Source: Lachnospiraceae bacterium C10
GTDB taxonomy: Bacteria > Bacillota > Clostridia > Lachnospirales > Lachnospiraceae
Reading direction: 5' to 3'
NCBI GenBank assembly: GCA_900100095.1
Contig: FMTN01000006.1
Location: 124,001 to 188,000, forward strand
DNA: 64,000 nt
Shown: one piece after another, positions 13,243 through 23,100 of the stretch
Layout of the letters: each line of letters opens with the position of its first letter
Position numbering within the stretch: the stretch's first letter is position 1
Notes under the pieces: model-generated
Database searches by the model: none
What the model saw: the letters and a program-made list of their open reading frames with translations, nothing else
What the model was told of the DNA's origin: nothing
Position numbers and translations under genes: made by a program

Positions 13243-15414
13243 CTATGGTTCATCTGCTGCATATACCGGGGTGAACTGGCGACTGACAGATTTGTTTTTT
13301 TCTTTCTGCCGTGCCAGGCGTGTCTTGGCCAGTGCCTCCTCACAGAAGATGTTCTGGCTGGCAATGGTTTTAATTCCTCTCCTGTCCTTCTTGACATAGG
13401 TGCCATCGTTTTGCATGTAGTATGCCTTTAAATTGTCCTGCAATTCTATATCAAGAATATGTTTGACTTCTTCCTTGACCTTTTTATCCTCAATCGGGAA
13501 GACAACCTCTACACGGCGATCGAGGTTTCTCGGCATCCAGTCTGCAGATCCCATGTAGATCTCTTCCTCTCCATTGTTATAGAAATAAAAAATTCGGCTG
13601 TGCTCCAGGAAGGTTCCGACAATGGACGATACCTGTATGTTTTCGCTGATGCCCTTGATTCCGGTTCTTAGGCAGCAGATTCCGCGGATGATCAGTTGTA
13701 TTTCCACGCCGGCTGCAGAGGCCTCGTAGAGAAGTGCTATGATTTCCTGATCACACAGGGAATTCATCTTGGCAACAATTCTGGCCTTTTTCCCGGCTTT
13801 TGCGTAGCGGATCTCCCGCTTGATCAACCGGTACATTCCATCCCTTAACCAGATCGGTGAAACAAGCAGCCGGTTCCAGAACGGTGGCTCGGAATATCCG
13901 GATAACATATTAAAGACAGCGGTTGCATCTTCTCCCATCATTTCGGAACAGGTCAGGATGCCGCAATCGGTATACAACTTGGCCGTATTATCGTTATAGT
14001 TTCCGGTTCCCAGATGAACATAGCGTTTGATTCCGTCTTCTTCCATACGTACAACAAGTGAAATCTTACTGTGGGTTTTAAGTCCCACCAGACCGTAGAT
14101 TACATGACATCCGGCCTTTTCAAGCATTTTGGCCCATCCGATGTTGTTCTCCTCATCAAATCGTGCCTTAAGCTCTACCAGAACAGTTACCTGCTTACCG
14201 TTTTCTGCTGCTTTTGCCAGTGCTGCAATAATAGGAGAATTACCGCTGACACGGTACAGCGTCTGCTTGATTGCCAGTACGTTCGGATCGTTTGCTGCCT
14301 GCCTAATAAAGTCAACGATTGGTGTGAAGGAGTCATACGGATGCTGGAAGAAAATATCCCCTTTCCGGATTTCCGAAAAAATATCCTTAACGTCTCTCAG
14401 TCTTGGAGTCAGCTGTGGTTCAAATGTCTTCTGGCGCAGTTCATCTCTGCCCTCGATTCCGTACAGTTTCATCAGAACCGTAAGATCAATCGGTCCGTGA
14501 ATGGAATAGATTGCGACCTTGTCCACTTGAAAGTTCTTTTTGAGAATTTTAAGTAACCGCGCATCCATTCCTTCTTCTACATCCAGTCGGATGACTTCTC
14601 CCCATTGACGTTTCTTTAACTGCTTTTCCATTTCTTTTAACAGGTCAGCCGTTTCCTCTTCGTCCAGTTCGAAGTCGGCGTTTCGCATGACACGATATGG
14701 ATAAGCACATTCCACGCGATAATTCAGGAAGAGTTTTTGAATATTGCGTTCAATCACCTGCTCCAGGAAGATATAGATGTCCTCGCCATCATGATTTGGA
14801 ATGGAAATTAACCGTGGAATGCCGGAAGGTACTGCTACGGTTGCAAATTCCATCTTCTTTTCTGTGCCGCCATGGTCCTTTAATAATCTTGACCCCTTAT
14901 CTGATGGTGTAATAAGCGCGGCTATGTTTAGGGTTTTATTGGACACCAGCGGGAACGGTCTGGAAGCATCCACTGCCATGGGGGTAAGTACCGGAAAAAC
15001 GTTTTCCATGAAATAATGATCAACGTATTCTTTTTGCGAAGCGGTAAGCTCTTCATGGGCTAGAATCAGATGGATTCCCTGTTTTTCGAGAATTGGTAAA
15101 AGGGATCTTCCAAAACACTGATACTGTGAAAGAATGAATTCATGCGTCTTTTTTCTGACAGCTTTCAACTGTTCTTCGGCTGTCATTCCACACAAATCTC
15201 TTTTTTTGTAATTGGCATGCACCATGTCTACGAGAGACGCTACACGCACCATGAAAAATTCATCCAGGTTGGATGCGGTAATACTTAAAAACTTTAACCG
15301 GTCTAACAGCGGAATCTTTGCATCTTTTGCTTCGTTGAGAATTCGTTCATTAAATTTGAGCCAGGATAATTCCCGGTTTTCGTAGTACTTTGGATCGTTA
15401 AAGTTCGTAACCAT
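13243..15414 (-). CDS. ppk1: polyphosphate kinase 1
   Basis: The 723-residue enzyme makes long-chain polyphosphate from ATP and can run in reverse. The N-terminal domain shows NRELSWLKFNERIL and SNLDEFFMVRV. The two phospholipase-D-like catalytic domains carry HPYDSFTPIVDFI, ARFDEENNIGWAK, THSKISLVVR with the histidine region and HLGTGNYND. The start is taken as ATG 15414 behind AAGGAGGGG; a longer frame to 15465 would run into the upstream gene. It lies 10 bases after ppx, so polyphosphate synthesis and breakdown are encoded together. Confidence 0.96.
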   Translation of the reverse strand: MVTNFNDPKYYENRELSWLKFNERILNEAKDAKIPLLDRLKFLSITASNLDEFFMVRVASLVDMVHANYKKRDLCGMTAEEQLKAVRKKTHEFILSQYQCFGRSLLPILEKQGIHLILAHEELTASQKEYVDHYFMENVFPVLTPMAVDASRPFPLVSNKTLNIAALITPSDKGSRLLKDHGGTEKKMEFATVAVPSGIPRLISIPNHDGEDIYIFLEQVIERNIQKLFLNYRVECAYPYRVMRNADFELDEEETADLLKEMEKQLKKRQWGEVIRLDVEEGMDARLLKILKKNFQVDKVAIYSIHGPIDLTVLMKLYGIEGRDELRQKTFEPQLTPRLRDVKDIFSEIRKGDIFFQHPYDSFTPIVDFIRQAANDPNVLAIKQTLYRVSGNSPIIAALAKAAENGKQVTVLVELKARFDEENNIGWAKMLEKAGCHVIYGLVGLKTHSKISLVVRMEEDGIKRYVHLGTGNYNDNTAKLYTDCGILTCSEMMGEDATAVFNMLSGYSEPPFWNRLLVSPIWLRDGMYRLIKREIRYAKAGKKARIVAKMNSLCDQEIIALLYEASAAGVEIQLIIRGICCLRTGIKGISENIQVSSIVGTFLEHSRIFYFYNNGEEEIYMGSADWMPRNLDRRVEVVFPIEDKKVKEEVKHILDIELQDNLKAYYMQNDGTYVKKDRRGIKTIASQNIFCEEALAKTRLARQKEKNKSVSRQFTPVYAADEP

Positions 15415-15424
15415 ATGCCCCTCC

Positions 15425-16960
15425 TTATAAATTTTTCTTTTCTCGTATAATCGGCCGGAATCCAAAGACTTCAGTGAAGAATTTGGCTTTGCTTTTAAAA
15501 TATCCTTTCTCCAGGTTCAAAGAGGTCTCGGATGATACGGTGATAAACAGCTCTTCCTCTTTCAGACGGAAGGATAAATTGGAAACCTTTTGCCGGTGAC
15601 TACTGTCAAGAGCATTACAGATGCGCAGCATCGCTAAAAGTTTAAGAAGCTTCATGTATTCATCCAGTGATAAACTCTCAGAAAACAGGTCGTACTGTAC
15701 TTCTTTAATATGATGATACTGTGCAGCAAGTGCAACAATCTTTCTTTCTTTATGTGTCAATCCAAGAATTTCGGAATTCATTATGATAGCGTGGGAACAC
15801 TTTGCCGCATCGGATAAGGAAATATATTTTCCGCAATCATGTAAAATAGCGACCACACGTGCCATGGTTAAATCCCGCGGTGTTAATCCGGCTTTTTTGC
15901 GAATGGCGGAGTATAGTTGTTTCGTCATCTGGTCCATCATCTTAACATGGGGATCATAACTTCCGTACCGCTTGGCAATTGCCCAGGCCGCATCAATAAC
16001 ATCCTCAGTAAAATCATGGCTGGAAGGAAAGGTGTGGCTTCGATATACGGCATCGTATGTCATTCCTGTATGCACAGAGATTCCCGGAATGCTGATATAT
16101 TCGCACTTAGTCTGGAAAACAAACGCATTATACAATAATAAAAACGGCAATGCCATTTCATCTCGCAAATCGTTCTCAAACCAGTTGAATGTATTGCTAA
16201 AGTAAGTGTCCGAGCCAATCTCTTTTAAAAAGGAAACCACATTTTCCCGAGGGGTTGCGTTTTTTAATATATCTTTTTCATCAAAGTAGTGCATTAGGTT
16301 CGAGATACTGTCATTTAACAAAATCAGATATTTCGGATTGGCATTTGGCAGATACACATGGAAAAATGTCTCGATTTCTTTGGTGATCATATCCATAACT
16401 TCAGCTCGTCCGTTCACTTTCTGGGATAAAGCCAGAAGATTTTCCCTTACGGCAGCTGCTCCCAGCAAGATGTGCTGTGTTGTAACGATCTTGCCCTTTG
16501 AAAACAGGGTGAGCTGAATTGAGGAACCTCCAATATCAGCCAGAAGGGCTGAGGTTTCAATCATATCCGAAAAGTCCTCAAGGGAAGCCAGGGCTTCGTA
16601 ACTGAAAAAACGCTGCTCTGAATTGGAAAGTAATCTTATGTGCAGTCCGGTTTTCTGTCGGATCTGATCCAGAAGGAACGGGTAATTATCAGCGGCTTTG
16701 ACCGCATAGCCTCCAAATACTTCATATACGTCGGTTCCGTACTCTATTAAGGCTCTTTTCATATCCTTCAGTGCATGAATCAAATCGTCAACTGTTTCGA
16801 TGGAAATATTGTTTCCATCGAACAGGTCATGGGCAATATGAACCGGACGTCTAAGGTCCGTCAGAAGATGGATCGAACGACTTTTCTGGCGGATTTCATA
16901 GATCCTTAAGGACACTTCATATGTACCGATGTAGATAGAACCATATGACTTTAATTTCAT
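15425..16960 (-). CDS. ppx: exopolyphosphatase / Ppx-GppA family phosphatase
   Basis: The 511-residue protein has the ASKHA-fold Ppx/GppA domain in its first 300 residues (SIYIGTYEVSLRIYEI; LADIGGSSIQLTLF is the phosphate-binding block) and an HD-type domain after about residue 315 (ILHDCGKYISLSDA, HHIKEVQYDLF). It releases phosphate from the ends of polyphosphate, or hydrolyses pppGpp in GppA relatives. Its place just upstream of ppk favours the polyphosphate role. The phosphate-binding glycine loop is intact. Confidence 0.9.
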   Translation of the reverse strand: MKLKSYGSIYIGTYEVSLRIYEIRQKSRSIHLLTDLRRPVHIAHDLFDGNNISIETVDDLIHALKDMKRALIEYGTDVYEVFGGYAVKAADNYPFLLDQIRQKTGLHIRLLSNSEQRFFSYEALASLEDFSDMIETSALLADIGGSSIQLTLFSKGKIVTTQHILLGAAAVRENLLALSQKVNGRAEVMDMITKEIETFFHVYLPNANPKYLILLNDSISNLMHYFDEKDILKNATPRENVVSFLKEIGSDTYFSNTFNWFENDLRDEMALPFLLLYNAFVFQTKCEYISIPGISVHTGMTYDAVYRSHTFPSSHDFTEDVIDAAWAIAKRYGSYDPHVKMMDQMTKQLYSAIRKKAGLTPRDLTMARVVAILHDCGKYISLSDAAKCSHAIIMNSEILGLTHKERKIVALAAQYHHIKEVQYDLFSESLSLDEYMKLLKLLAMLRICNALDSSHRQKVSNLSFRLKEEELFITVSSETSLNLEKGYFKSKAKFFTEVFGFRPIIREKKNL

Positions 16961-16980
16961 AGTACCCCCTTTACATGTAT

Positions 16981-18114
16981 TTAATAATTACCAAGTATAC
17001 GCAGATTTCTTGTCTCCTCAGCTAAACCGATCAATGCATTTGTAACGCCGTCATCCTGAAGATTTCCCTCGAAATCCACAAAGAATCTGTATTCCCATGG
17101 ACGTCCTTCCAGAGGTCTTGACTCAATGCGGTTCATGTTAATGCTGTTAAACGTAAAATGTGAAAGAATCCGATAAAGACTTCCCTCTTCGTTTGGAAGT
17201 TCAAAGCAGATACTAATCTGTTTCGCGTTATTTCGGAAGGTCCGGTTTCTGGATACGACGAAAAATCTTGTTTCGTTGCTTTCTTCATCCTGGATGGAGG
17301 ATTGCAGAATTTCCAGGTTATAGATGCGGGCGTTGATTGCGCCTGCAATGGCTGCCTGATCCTTCTTACCCTCATCGTGGATCTTTTGTGCTGACAGAGC
17401 CGTATTCAGCACACTGTGAGCCTCCACCTCCGGCAGCGTCTCCTGCAGGAAGTGATCACACTGCATAAGGGCCTGTGGATGGGAATATACGCGTTTTATA
17501 TCGGAAAGCCTTGTTCCGGGTAAGGCAAGCAAAGCATGCTCAATCTTTATAATCTCCTCGCCAATGATAGAAACATCATAGGAGGATAACAGATCATAAA
17601 TCTGAGTCACGGCTCCGGCCGTTGAATTTTCGATTGGTAAAACCGCGTAGTCCGCCTTTTTCTCCTTTAATGCCTCCATTGCATCTTTCCATGTTGCAAC
17701 GTGTGTGCTATGGACCCCGTGACCGAAGAATTTCTCCATAGCCACCTGGGAATAAGCTCCTTCCACACCCTGATATACAATATGTGCATCCGAAAAGTCG
17801 AAGGCTTCAACGGGCTTATAATTGTGATTGACTGTTACACCGTGCTCCCGCATCATCTGGTACTGTCTTTTACGGCTTGTGGACATAATAAGCTCAAACA
17901 GTTCCCGGATACCTTCTTTTTCAAAGGAATTTGACACCTTTGCGGTCAGTACTTCAAGCTTTTCTTCCTCTCTTTTTTTATCCAGGACAGGACGGTGATT
18001 TGCAATTTTATATTCTGCTACATTATGAGCCAGCAACAACCGTTGATGATACAACGTAAGGAGCTGGTCATCAATGGCATCAATTTCAACGCGGATATCC
18101 TTTAAATCTCTCAT
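16981..18114 (-). CDS. pheA: bifunctional chorismate mutase / prephenate dehydratase
   Basis: The 377-residue enzyme makes prephenate from chorismate and then phenylpyruvate, the precursor of phenylalanine. Residues about 1-85 are an AroQ chorismate mutase (IRVEIDAIDDQLLTLYHQR, HNVAEYK). The dehydratase follows (VYQGVEGAYSQVAMEKFF, PIENSTAGAV, ESNETRFFVVSR). The last 80 residues are an ACT domain (CFELPNEEGSLYRIL, ESRPLEGRPWEYRFFVDFEG) that senses phenylalanine. It leads the pheA-ppx-ppk run, an unusual grouping of aromatic and polyphosphate genes. An inverted repeat overlaps its promoter. Confidence 0.96.
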   Translation of the reverse strand: MRDLKDIRVEIDAIDDQLLTLYHQRLLLAHNVAEYKIANHRPVLDKKREEEKLEVLTAKVSNSFEKEGIRELFELIMSTSRKRQYQMMREHGVTVNHNYKPVEAFDFSDAHIVYQGVEGAYSQVAMEKFFGHGVHSTHVATWKDAMEALKEKKADYAVLPIENSTAGAVTQIYDLLSSYDVSIIGEEIIKIEHALLALPGTRLSDIKRVYSHPQALMQCDHFLQETLPEVEAHSVLNTALSAQKIHDEGKKDQAAIAGAINARIYNLEILQSSIQDEESNETRFFVVSRNRTFRNNAKQISICFELPNEEGSLYRILSHFTFNSINMNRIESRPLEGRPWEYRFFVDFEGNLQDDGVTNALIGLAEETRNLRILGNY

Positions 18115-18178
18115 GATCTCTCTTTTCTTTTTCCAAAACAGCCGGTTACGTAAGCAATGATTTCATTGTTTATTTTTT

Positions 18179-18213
18179 ATCATACCACAACACTTTAACA
18201 TCTTAAAGTGTTG
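18179..18213 (-). promoter_or_regulatory. pheA promoter with overlapping inverted repeat
   Basis: On the minus strand TTTAAG (18202-18207), 17 bp and TATGAT (18179-18184) with an upstream TGG form an extended -10 promoter. The perfect 11-bp inverted repeat CAACACTTTAA / TTAAAGTGTTG (18188-18198 and 18203-18213) covers the -35 and spacer, so it may be an operator. It has no T-tract and the chemoreceptor gene already has its own terminator. No T-box structure was seen. Confidence 0.55.
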
Positions 18214-18217
18214 CTAT

Positions 18218-18249
18218 ACAAAAAACGCTGACAAATCTGCCAGCGTTTT
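18218..18249 (-). terminator. Rho-independent terminator of the chemoreceptor gene
   Basis: AAAACGCTG (18222-18230) pairs with CAGCGTTTT (18241-18249), and on the minus strand runs into six T residues. It lies 24 bases past the stop codon. Confidence 0.85.
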
Positions 18250-18273
18250 GAACCGTAACCATAAATGGAAGGG

Positions 18274-20079
18274 TTAAATCTCAAACATAGCAACCTCTTT
18301 TGCAAGTTCCTGTGCCGTTTCGGCCAGCTTCTCAGAAGCTGTAGCAATCTCCTGCATAGAAGCGGACTGCTCTTCGGATGCTGCTGATACAGTCGATGTT
18401 TCATCTATAACAGACTTACTCTGATCATTGATCTGCTCAAATCCGTTTCGAATGTCATCGGTTCCATTGGACAGCTGTCCAATGATGTTTTGCATTTCGA
18501 TGGAGTCGGATGCAATGCTGTCGACCATATCTGCAATTTCTGCAAATGCTTCACCGGACTGTTCTACCGTCCTGGTACCACTCTTAACGCTTTCAAGACC
18601 ACGTCCCATTGCTTCAAGAGCCTGATCGGATCTAGCTTGAATCTGCTGAATCTTCTCACCGATTTCAAGAGCTGACTGATTGGATTGATCTGCGAGCTTT
18701 GAAATCTCATCAGCTACGACAGCGAATCCTCTTCCTGCTTCTCCGGCTCTTGCCGCCTCAATGGATGCATTCAGTGATAACAGATTCGTTTGTGATGCAA
18801 TTTCAGAGATTGTATTAACAATCGTTCCGATACTGCCAATCTGTTCGCCAAGGCCGTTTACAACATCGGATGTACTTGCAACTGCATCTTCAATAATATG
18901 CATCTGACTGATTGCACCGTCGATGCTTGCCTTACCATCCCGTGCAGCCTTATTGGTATTATTAATCTGCTGGGTGGTACCTGAAATCTTGTCAGAGAAA
19001 GTTCCCATGTACCGAGTAAATGCGGTGGTATTTTCACCGGCCGCATCAATAACGCCACCCTGGTTAGCACAGGCCTGTGCAACGGTAGTGATGGACTGTG
19101 CAACAAGATCGGAGGCATCAGCGGATTGCTGGGCATTGGCTGTCAACTCTTCTGCTGCAGAAGCTAAATATTCCGTCGTCTCTGCAATCTTAACAATCAA
19201 TCCCCTCAAGGTCTCGTGGAATTTCATCAATCCATTGGCCATGGTTCCGATCTCATCCCGCCGTCTCATAGCGGTTTTCTCAAAGTTCTTCTGATCCTCG
19301 AATGGTGTTAAATCCCCTTCCGCCATTCTCTTTAACCGGTGTGTAACACTGACAATCGGTGCTGCAATCTGTTTGCCAAGATACAGTGACACAATGACCA
19401 TGATTACAAGTAAAAGACATAATACAAGAATCATGTTGCGAAGCGTTTTCTGGAGATGAGCAGCGTTGCTCTTCTCATAAGTCCCGGCCATTTCATCAAT
19501 GGAATCCACCCATACTCCGGTTCCTAACACCCACTGATACGGTTCGTAGGCTACGGTGTAATTGATCTTTGGCTTTGGCTCTGTCTCATTTGGTTTAGGA
19601 AACATAAGGTTTGTGTAACCGCCACCCTTTTCCTGACCGTTCTTAATCATCTCCTGAATGTATTTTCTTCCACTCGGATCTGCGGCATCCCAACGGGACT
19701 GACCTTCTGTATCGCGTCCTAACAGAACTACATTTACTCCCTCAACAGTGTCAATCCAGAAGTAACCATCGCCATCATTGTAGCGCAATTCACGAATGGT
19801 GTCGGCTGCTGCATTCTTTGCTTCCTCCTCCGACATGGCGCCGGACTCCTGAAGCTTATGGAATTGTTCCAAAATAGAAACTGCAATCTGTGTCTCATTT
19901 TTAAGTTCCATTTTAATGTCTTCGGTCAACTGCGCTCTGTACGCATCAACCTGCACCTTGTTATTGGAAATGTTGCTGTACACAGAATAACCTGTTATAA
20001 CAAGGGATGCTACTAGTACTGCGGTAATAACCATTACGCTAAGTTCCAGCATAATGGATTTAAAACCCTTTCTTTTCAT
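18274..20079 (-). CDS. methyl-accepting chemotaxis protein with single Cache sensor
   Basis: This 601-residue chemoreceptor has a first transmembrane helix (about 10-32), an extracellular single-Cache domain ([18 protein letters not shown], then [20 protein letters not shown]), a second helix (about 212-232), a HAMP domain, and the cytoplasmic signalling coiled coil with the conserved hairpin tip [20 protein letters not shown] and [18 protein letters not shown]. The DGYFW signature is typical of sCache domains binding small organic acids, but the ligand cannot be told. It stands alone between polC and pheA with its own promoter and terminator, separate from the che operon. Confidence 0.95.
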   Translation of the reverse strand: MKRKGFKSIMLELSVMVITAVLVASLVITGYSVYSNISNNKVQVDAYRAQLTEDIKMELKNETQIAVSILEQFHKLQESGAMSEEEAKNAAADTIRELRYNDGDGYFWIDTVEGVNVVLLGRDTEGQSRWDAADPSGRKYIQEMIKNGQEKGGGYTNLMFPKPNETEPKPKINYTVAYEPYQWVLGTGVWVDSIDEMAGTYEKSNAAHLQKTLRNMILVLCLLLVIMVIVSLYLGKQIAAPIVSVTHRLKRMAEGDLTPFEDQKNFEKTAMRRRDEIGTMANGLMKFHETLRGLIVKIAETTEYLASAAEELTANAQQSADASDLVAQSITTVAQACANQGGVIDAAGENTTAFTRYMGTFSDKISGTTQQINNTNKAARDGKASIDGAISQMHIIEDAVASTSDVVNGLGEQIGSIGTIVNTISEIASQTNLLSLNASIEAARAGEAGRGFAVVADEISKLADQSNQSALEIGEKIQQIQARSDQALEAMGRGLESVKSGTRTVEQSGEAFAEIADMVDSIASDSIEMQNIIGQLSNGTDDIRNGFEQINDQSKSVIDETSTVSAASEEQSASMQEIATASEKLAETAQELAKEVAMFEI

Positions 20080-20145
20080 AACGAGCTCCTTTCACACGAA
20101 TTTGCGCTTAACAAAAATGCCAACAAATGTGTTATTCTATGTCAT

Positions 20146-20174
20146 ATTATCTGATAATTTTGCTAAAAAATCAA
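20146..20174 (-). promoter_or_regulatory. candidate sigma-A promoter of the chemoreceptor gene
   Basis: On the minus strand TTGATT (20169-20174), 17 bp and GATAAT (20146-20151) fit a sigma-A promoter about 65 bases before the ATG. A sigma-28 site, usual for chemoreceptors, was sought but only a poor TCAGATAA match overlaps the same place. Confidence 0.4.
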
Positions 20175-20187
20175 TCTATTTTAAAGC

Positions 20188-23100
20188 TCAATCTATAAAA
20201 TCGAACATAGAAAGCTGGTTACTTTCAGGAAGATTCGGCAAAATGCCCAAACGGTCCATTGTCTCACAGATGGTTGCGGATATTTTACCTCGTTCTTTTA
20301 AGTCATCCTTTGATAGAAACTCCTTTTGTGATGCTGCAATCGCTAATGTTTCTGCCGCTTTATCTCCCATTCCTTCGATGGAGGAAAACGGCGGTAACAG
20401 TTTTCCGTCAATGATCTGGAAATACCGGGCATCCGAGCGATACAGATCCATAGGAAGGAATTCAAAGCCACGGGCGTACATTTCCTGTACGATTCGCATA
20501 TCTTTATAGGAACCTTTATCCTTGGCGGTGAGTTTCTCTCCTGCCTTTTCCTTGTCATCGATTTCTTTCAAATAATGTTCAAGGGTTTCCTGTCCGAGAC
20601 ACATCTTCTCGTAGGAGAAATCGGTTGCACGGATAGAGAAAAACGCTGCGTAATATGCGAGCGGATAATATACCTTGCAGTAAGCGACACGCCAAGCCAT
20701 CATAACGTAAGCTGCAGCATGGGCTTTCGGGAACATATACTTAATCTTTTCACAGGATCCGATGTACCAGTCCGGTACCCCGTGGGATCGCATCTTCTCT
20801 TTGTACTCCGGCCATTCCTTGCATTTTCCCTTCGCCACGATTCCCTTTCTGACGCGCTCCATGATGGTAAAGCTTTCCTCCGGATCCATTCCCATATGAA
20901 TCAGGTAGACCATGATGTCATCTCGACAGCAGATTGCAGTTGAAATGGTTGCAATGCCTTCATTAATTAATACTTCAGCATTTCCCTGCCATACGTCGGT
21001 TCCGTGTGAAAGACCGGAAATTCTAATCAAATCAGAAAACTCCTGTGGCTTTGCCTCTTTCAGAAGTCCCATAGCAAAGTCCGTACCGAATTCCGGTATG
21101 CCAAGAGTTCCCATCGGTGTGTTTTTCCAGAGCTGACTAGGCTCAACTCCAAGGGATGAGGTATCCTTGAACAGTTGCATAACGCCCTTGTCATCCAATG
21201 GAATTTCGGTTGCATGAAGACCGGTCAAATCTTCGAGCATCCGGATCATGGTTGGATCATCGTGTCCAAGGATATCAAGCTTTAAAAGGTTTGAATCAAT
21301 ACTGTGATAATCGAAATGCGTCGTTATAATATCGCTTGTCATATCATTTGCCGGATGCTGAATCGGAGTAAAGGTATTGATCTCCTCTCCCACTGGCAGA
21401 ACAATGATTCCGCCCGGGTGCTGTCCGGTGGTACGTCTTACGCCGACACATCCCTGCACGATGCGATCCACTTCACAGTTTCGTTTTCGAATGCCCCGGT
21501 CTTCATAATAATGTTTTATATAACCGAAGGCTGTCTTATCCGCCAGTGTACCGATGGTTCCTGCCTTAAAGGTCTGTCCGTCACCGAAAATAACGGCGGT
21601 ATAAGCATGGGCCTTACTTTGATAATCTCCGGAGAAGTTCAGGTCGATATCCGGCTCTTTATTCCCTTTGAATCCAAGGAAGGTTTCAAACGGTATATCA
21701 AACCCTTCCTTGTTCAGTTCGTGACCGCATACGGGGCAAAGTTTATCCGGCATATCACATCCGGCATTACCGGAATAGGAAAGAACTTCCTCGGAATCAA
21801 AGTCCACGTAGTGGCATTTCGGACAAAGATAGTGCGGGCTTAGGGGATTTACTTCTGTAATACCGGCCATTGTTGCAACAAAAGAAGAACCGACCGATCC
21901 TCTGGATCCGACAAGATAACCGTCTTCGTTGGATTTCCATACAAGCTTTTGGGCAATGATATACATAACGGCATAACCATTGCTGATAATGGAATTCAAT
22001 TCACGGTCCAGTCTTGCTTTTACCTGTGGTGGCAGTGTTTCTCCGTACATTTCATGGGCCTTGTTGTAACAGATTTTACGAAGCATTTCATCGGAATTTT
22101 CGATGACCGGAGGACATTTGTCCGGGCGGGTCGGATGAATCTTTTCGCACATGTCTGCAATCCGTCCCGGATTTTTAATGACAACCTCCTCTGCTTTCTC
22201 ACTTCCCAGATATGCAAATTCCTGCATCATTTCATCTGTGGTATGTAAGTACAGCGGTGGCTGCATGTCTGCATCGGAAAAGCCCTTTTCCACCTGGATG
22301 ATACGTCGGTAGATTTCATCTTCGGGATTTAAAAAGTGAACGTCACAGGTGGCAACAACAGGTTTGTGAAATTCTTCTCCCAGCGCAACAATTTTCCGGT
22401 TGATGTTATTTAAATCTTCTTCTGTTTCGATTCCGCTCTTCTCATCGCGAAGAAGGAAGGCATTATTGCCATTCGGCTGAATCTCAAGGTAGTCGTAAAA
22501 CTGTACGATTCTTGAAATCTCGGCATTGTCTTTTCCGTACAGCAGAGCCTGATACAACTCTCCTGCTTCACAGGCACTTCCGATGATCAATCCCTCTCTG
22601 TGTTTTAGGATTTCACTCTTTGGAATGCGCGGAAAACGCTGGTAGTACTTCAAATTACCCAAAGAACAAAGGCGGTAGAGATTGATTCGTCCGATGTCAT
22701 TTTTGGCTAAAACAATACAGTGATGTGTTCGGCCCTTTCGAATCGCATTAACATCCATCGCACCTGCCTGATTTAATTCTTTTAAAGTATGAATACCGGA
22801 TGCCTGCAACCGTTTGGATAACTTATCAAAAATATGTGCTGTACATTCTGCATCGTCAATGGCGCGATGGTGATGTTCAAGGGAAACATTTAATGCCTTT
22901 GCCACATTGTCAAGCTTTAATCTTCCAAGGCTAGGCAGCAGATATCGTGCCAGCGGCATGGTATCCACGTAAGTGAAGTCCCAGTCAATGCCCAGTCGTT
23001 TTGCTGTTGCATGGATACAACCGGTATCAAAATCGGCATTATGGGCGACAAGGACTGCACCCTCGCAAAATTCCTTGAATTTAGGCAGAATCACATCGAT

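Noticed and set aside
18115-18273. T-box or riboswitch ahead of pheA
   Set aside because: The interval is too short and lacks T-box core elements; only the promoter, the palindrome and the upstream terminator are visible.
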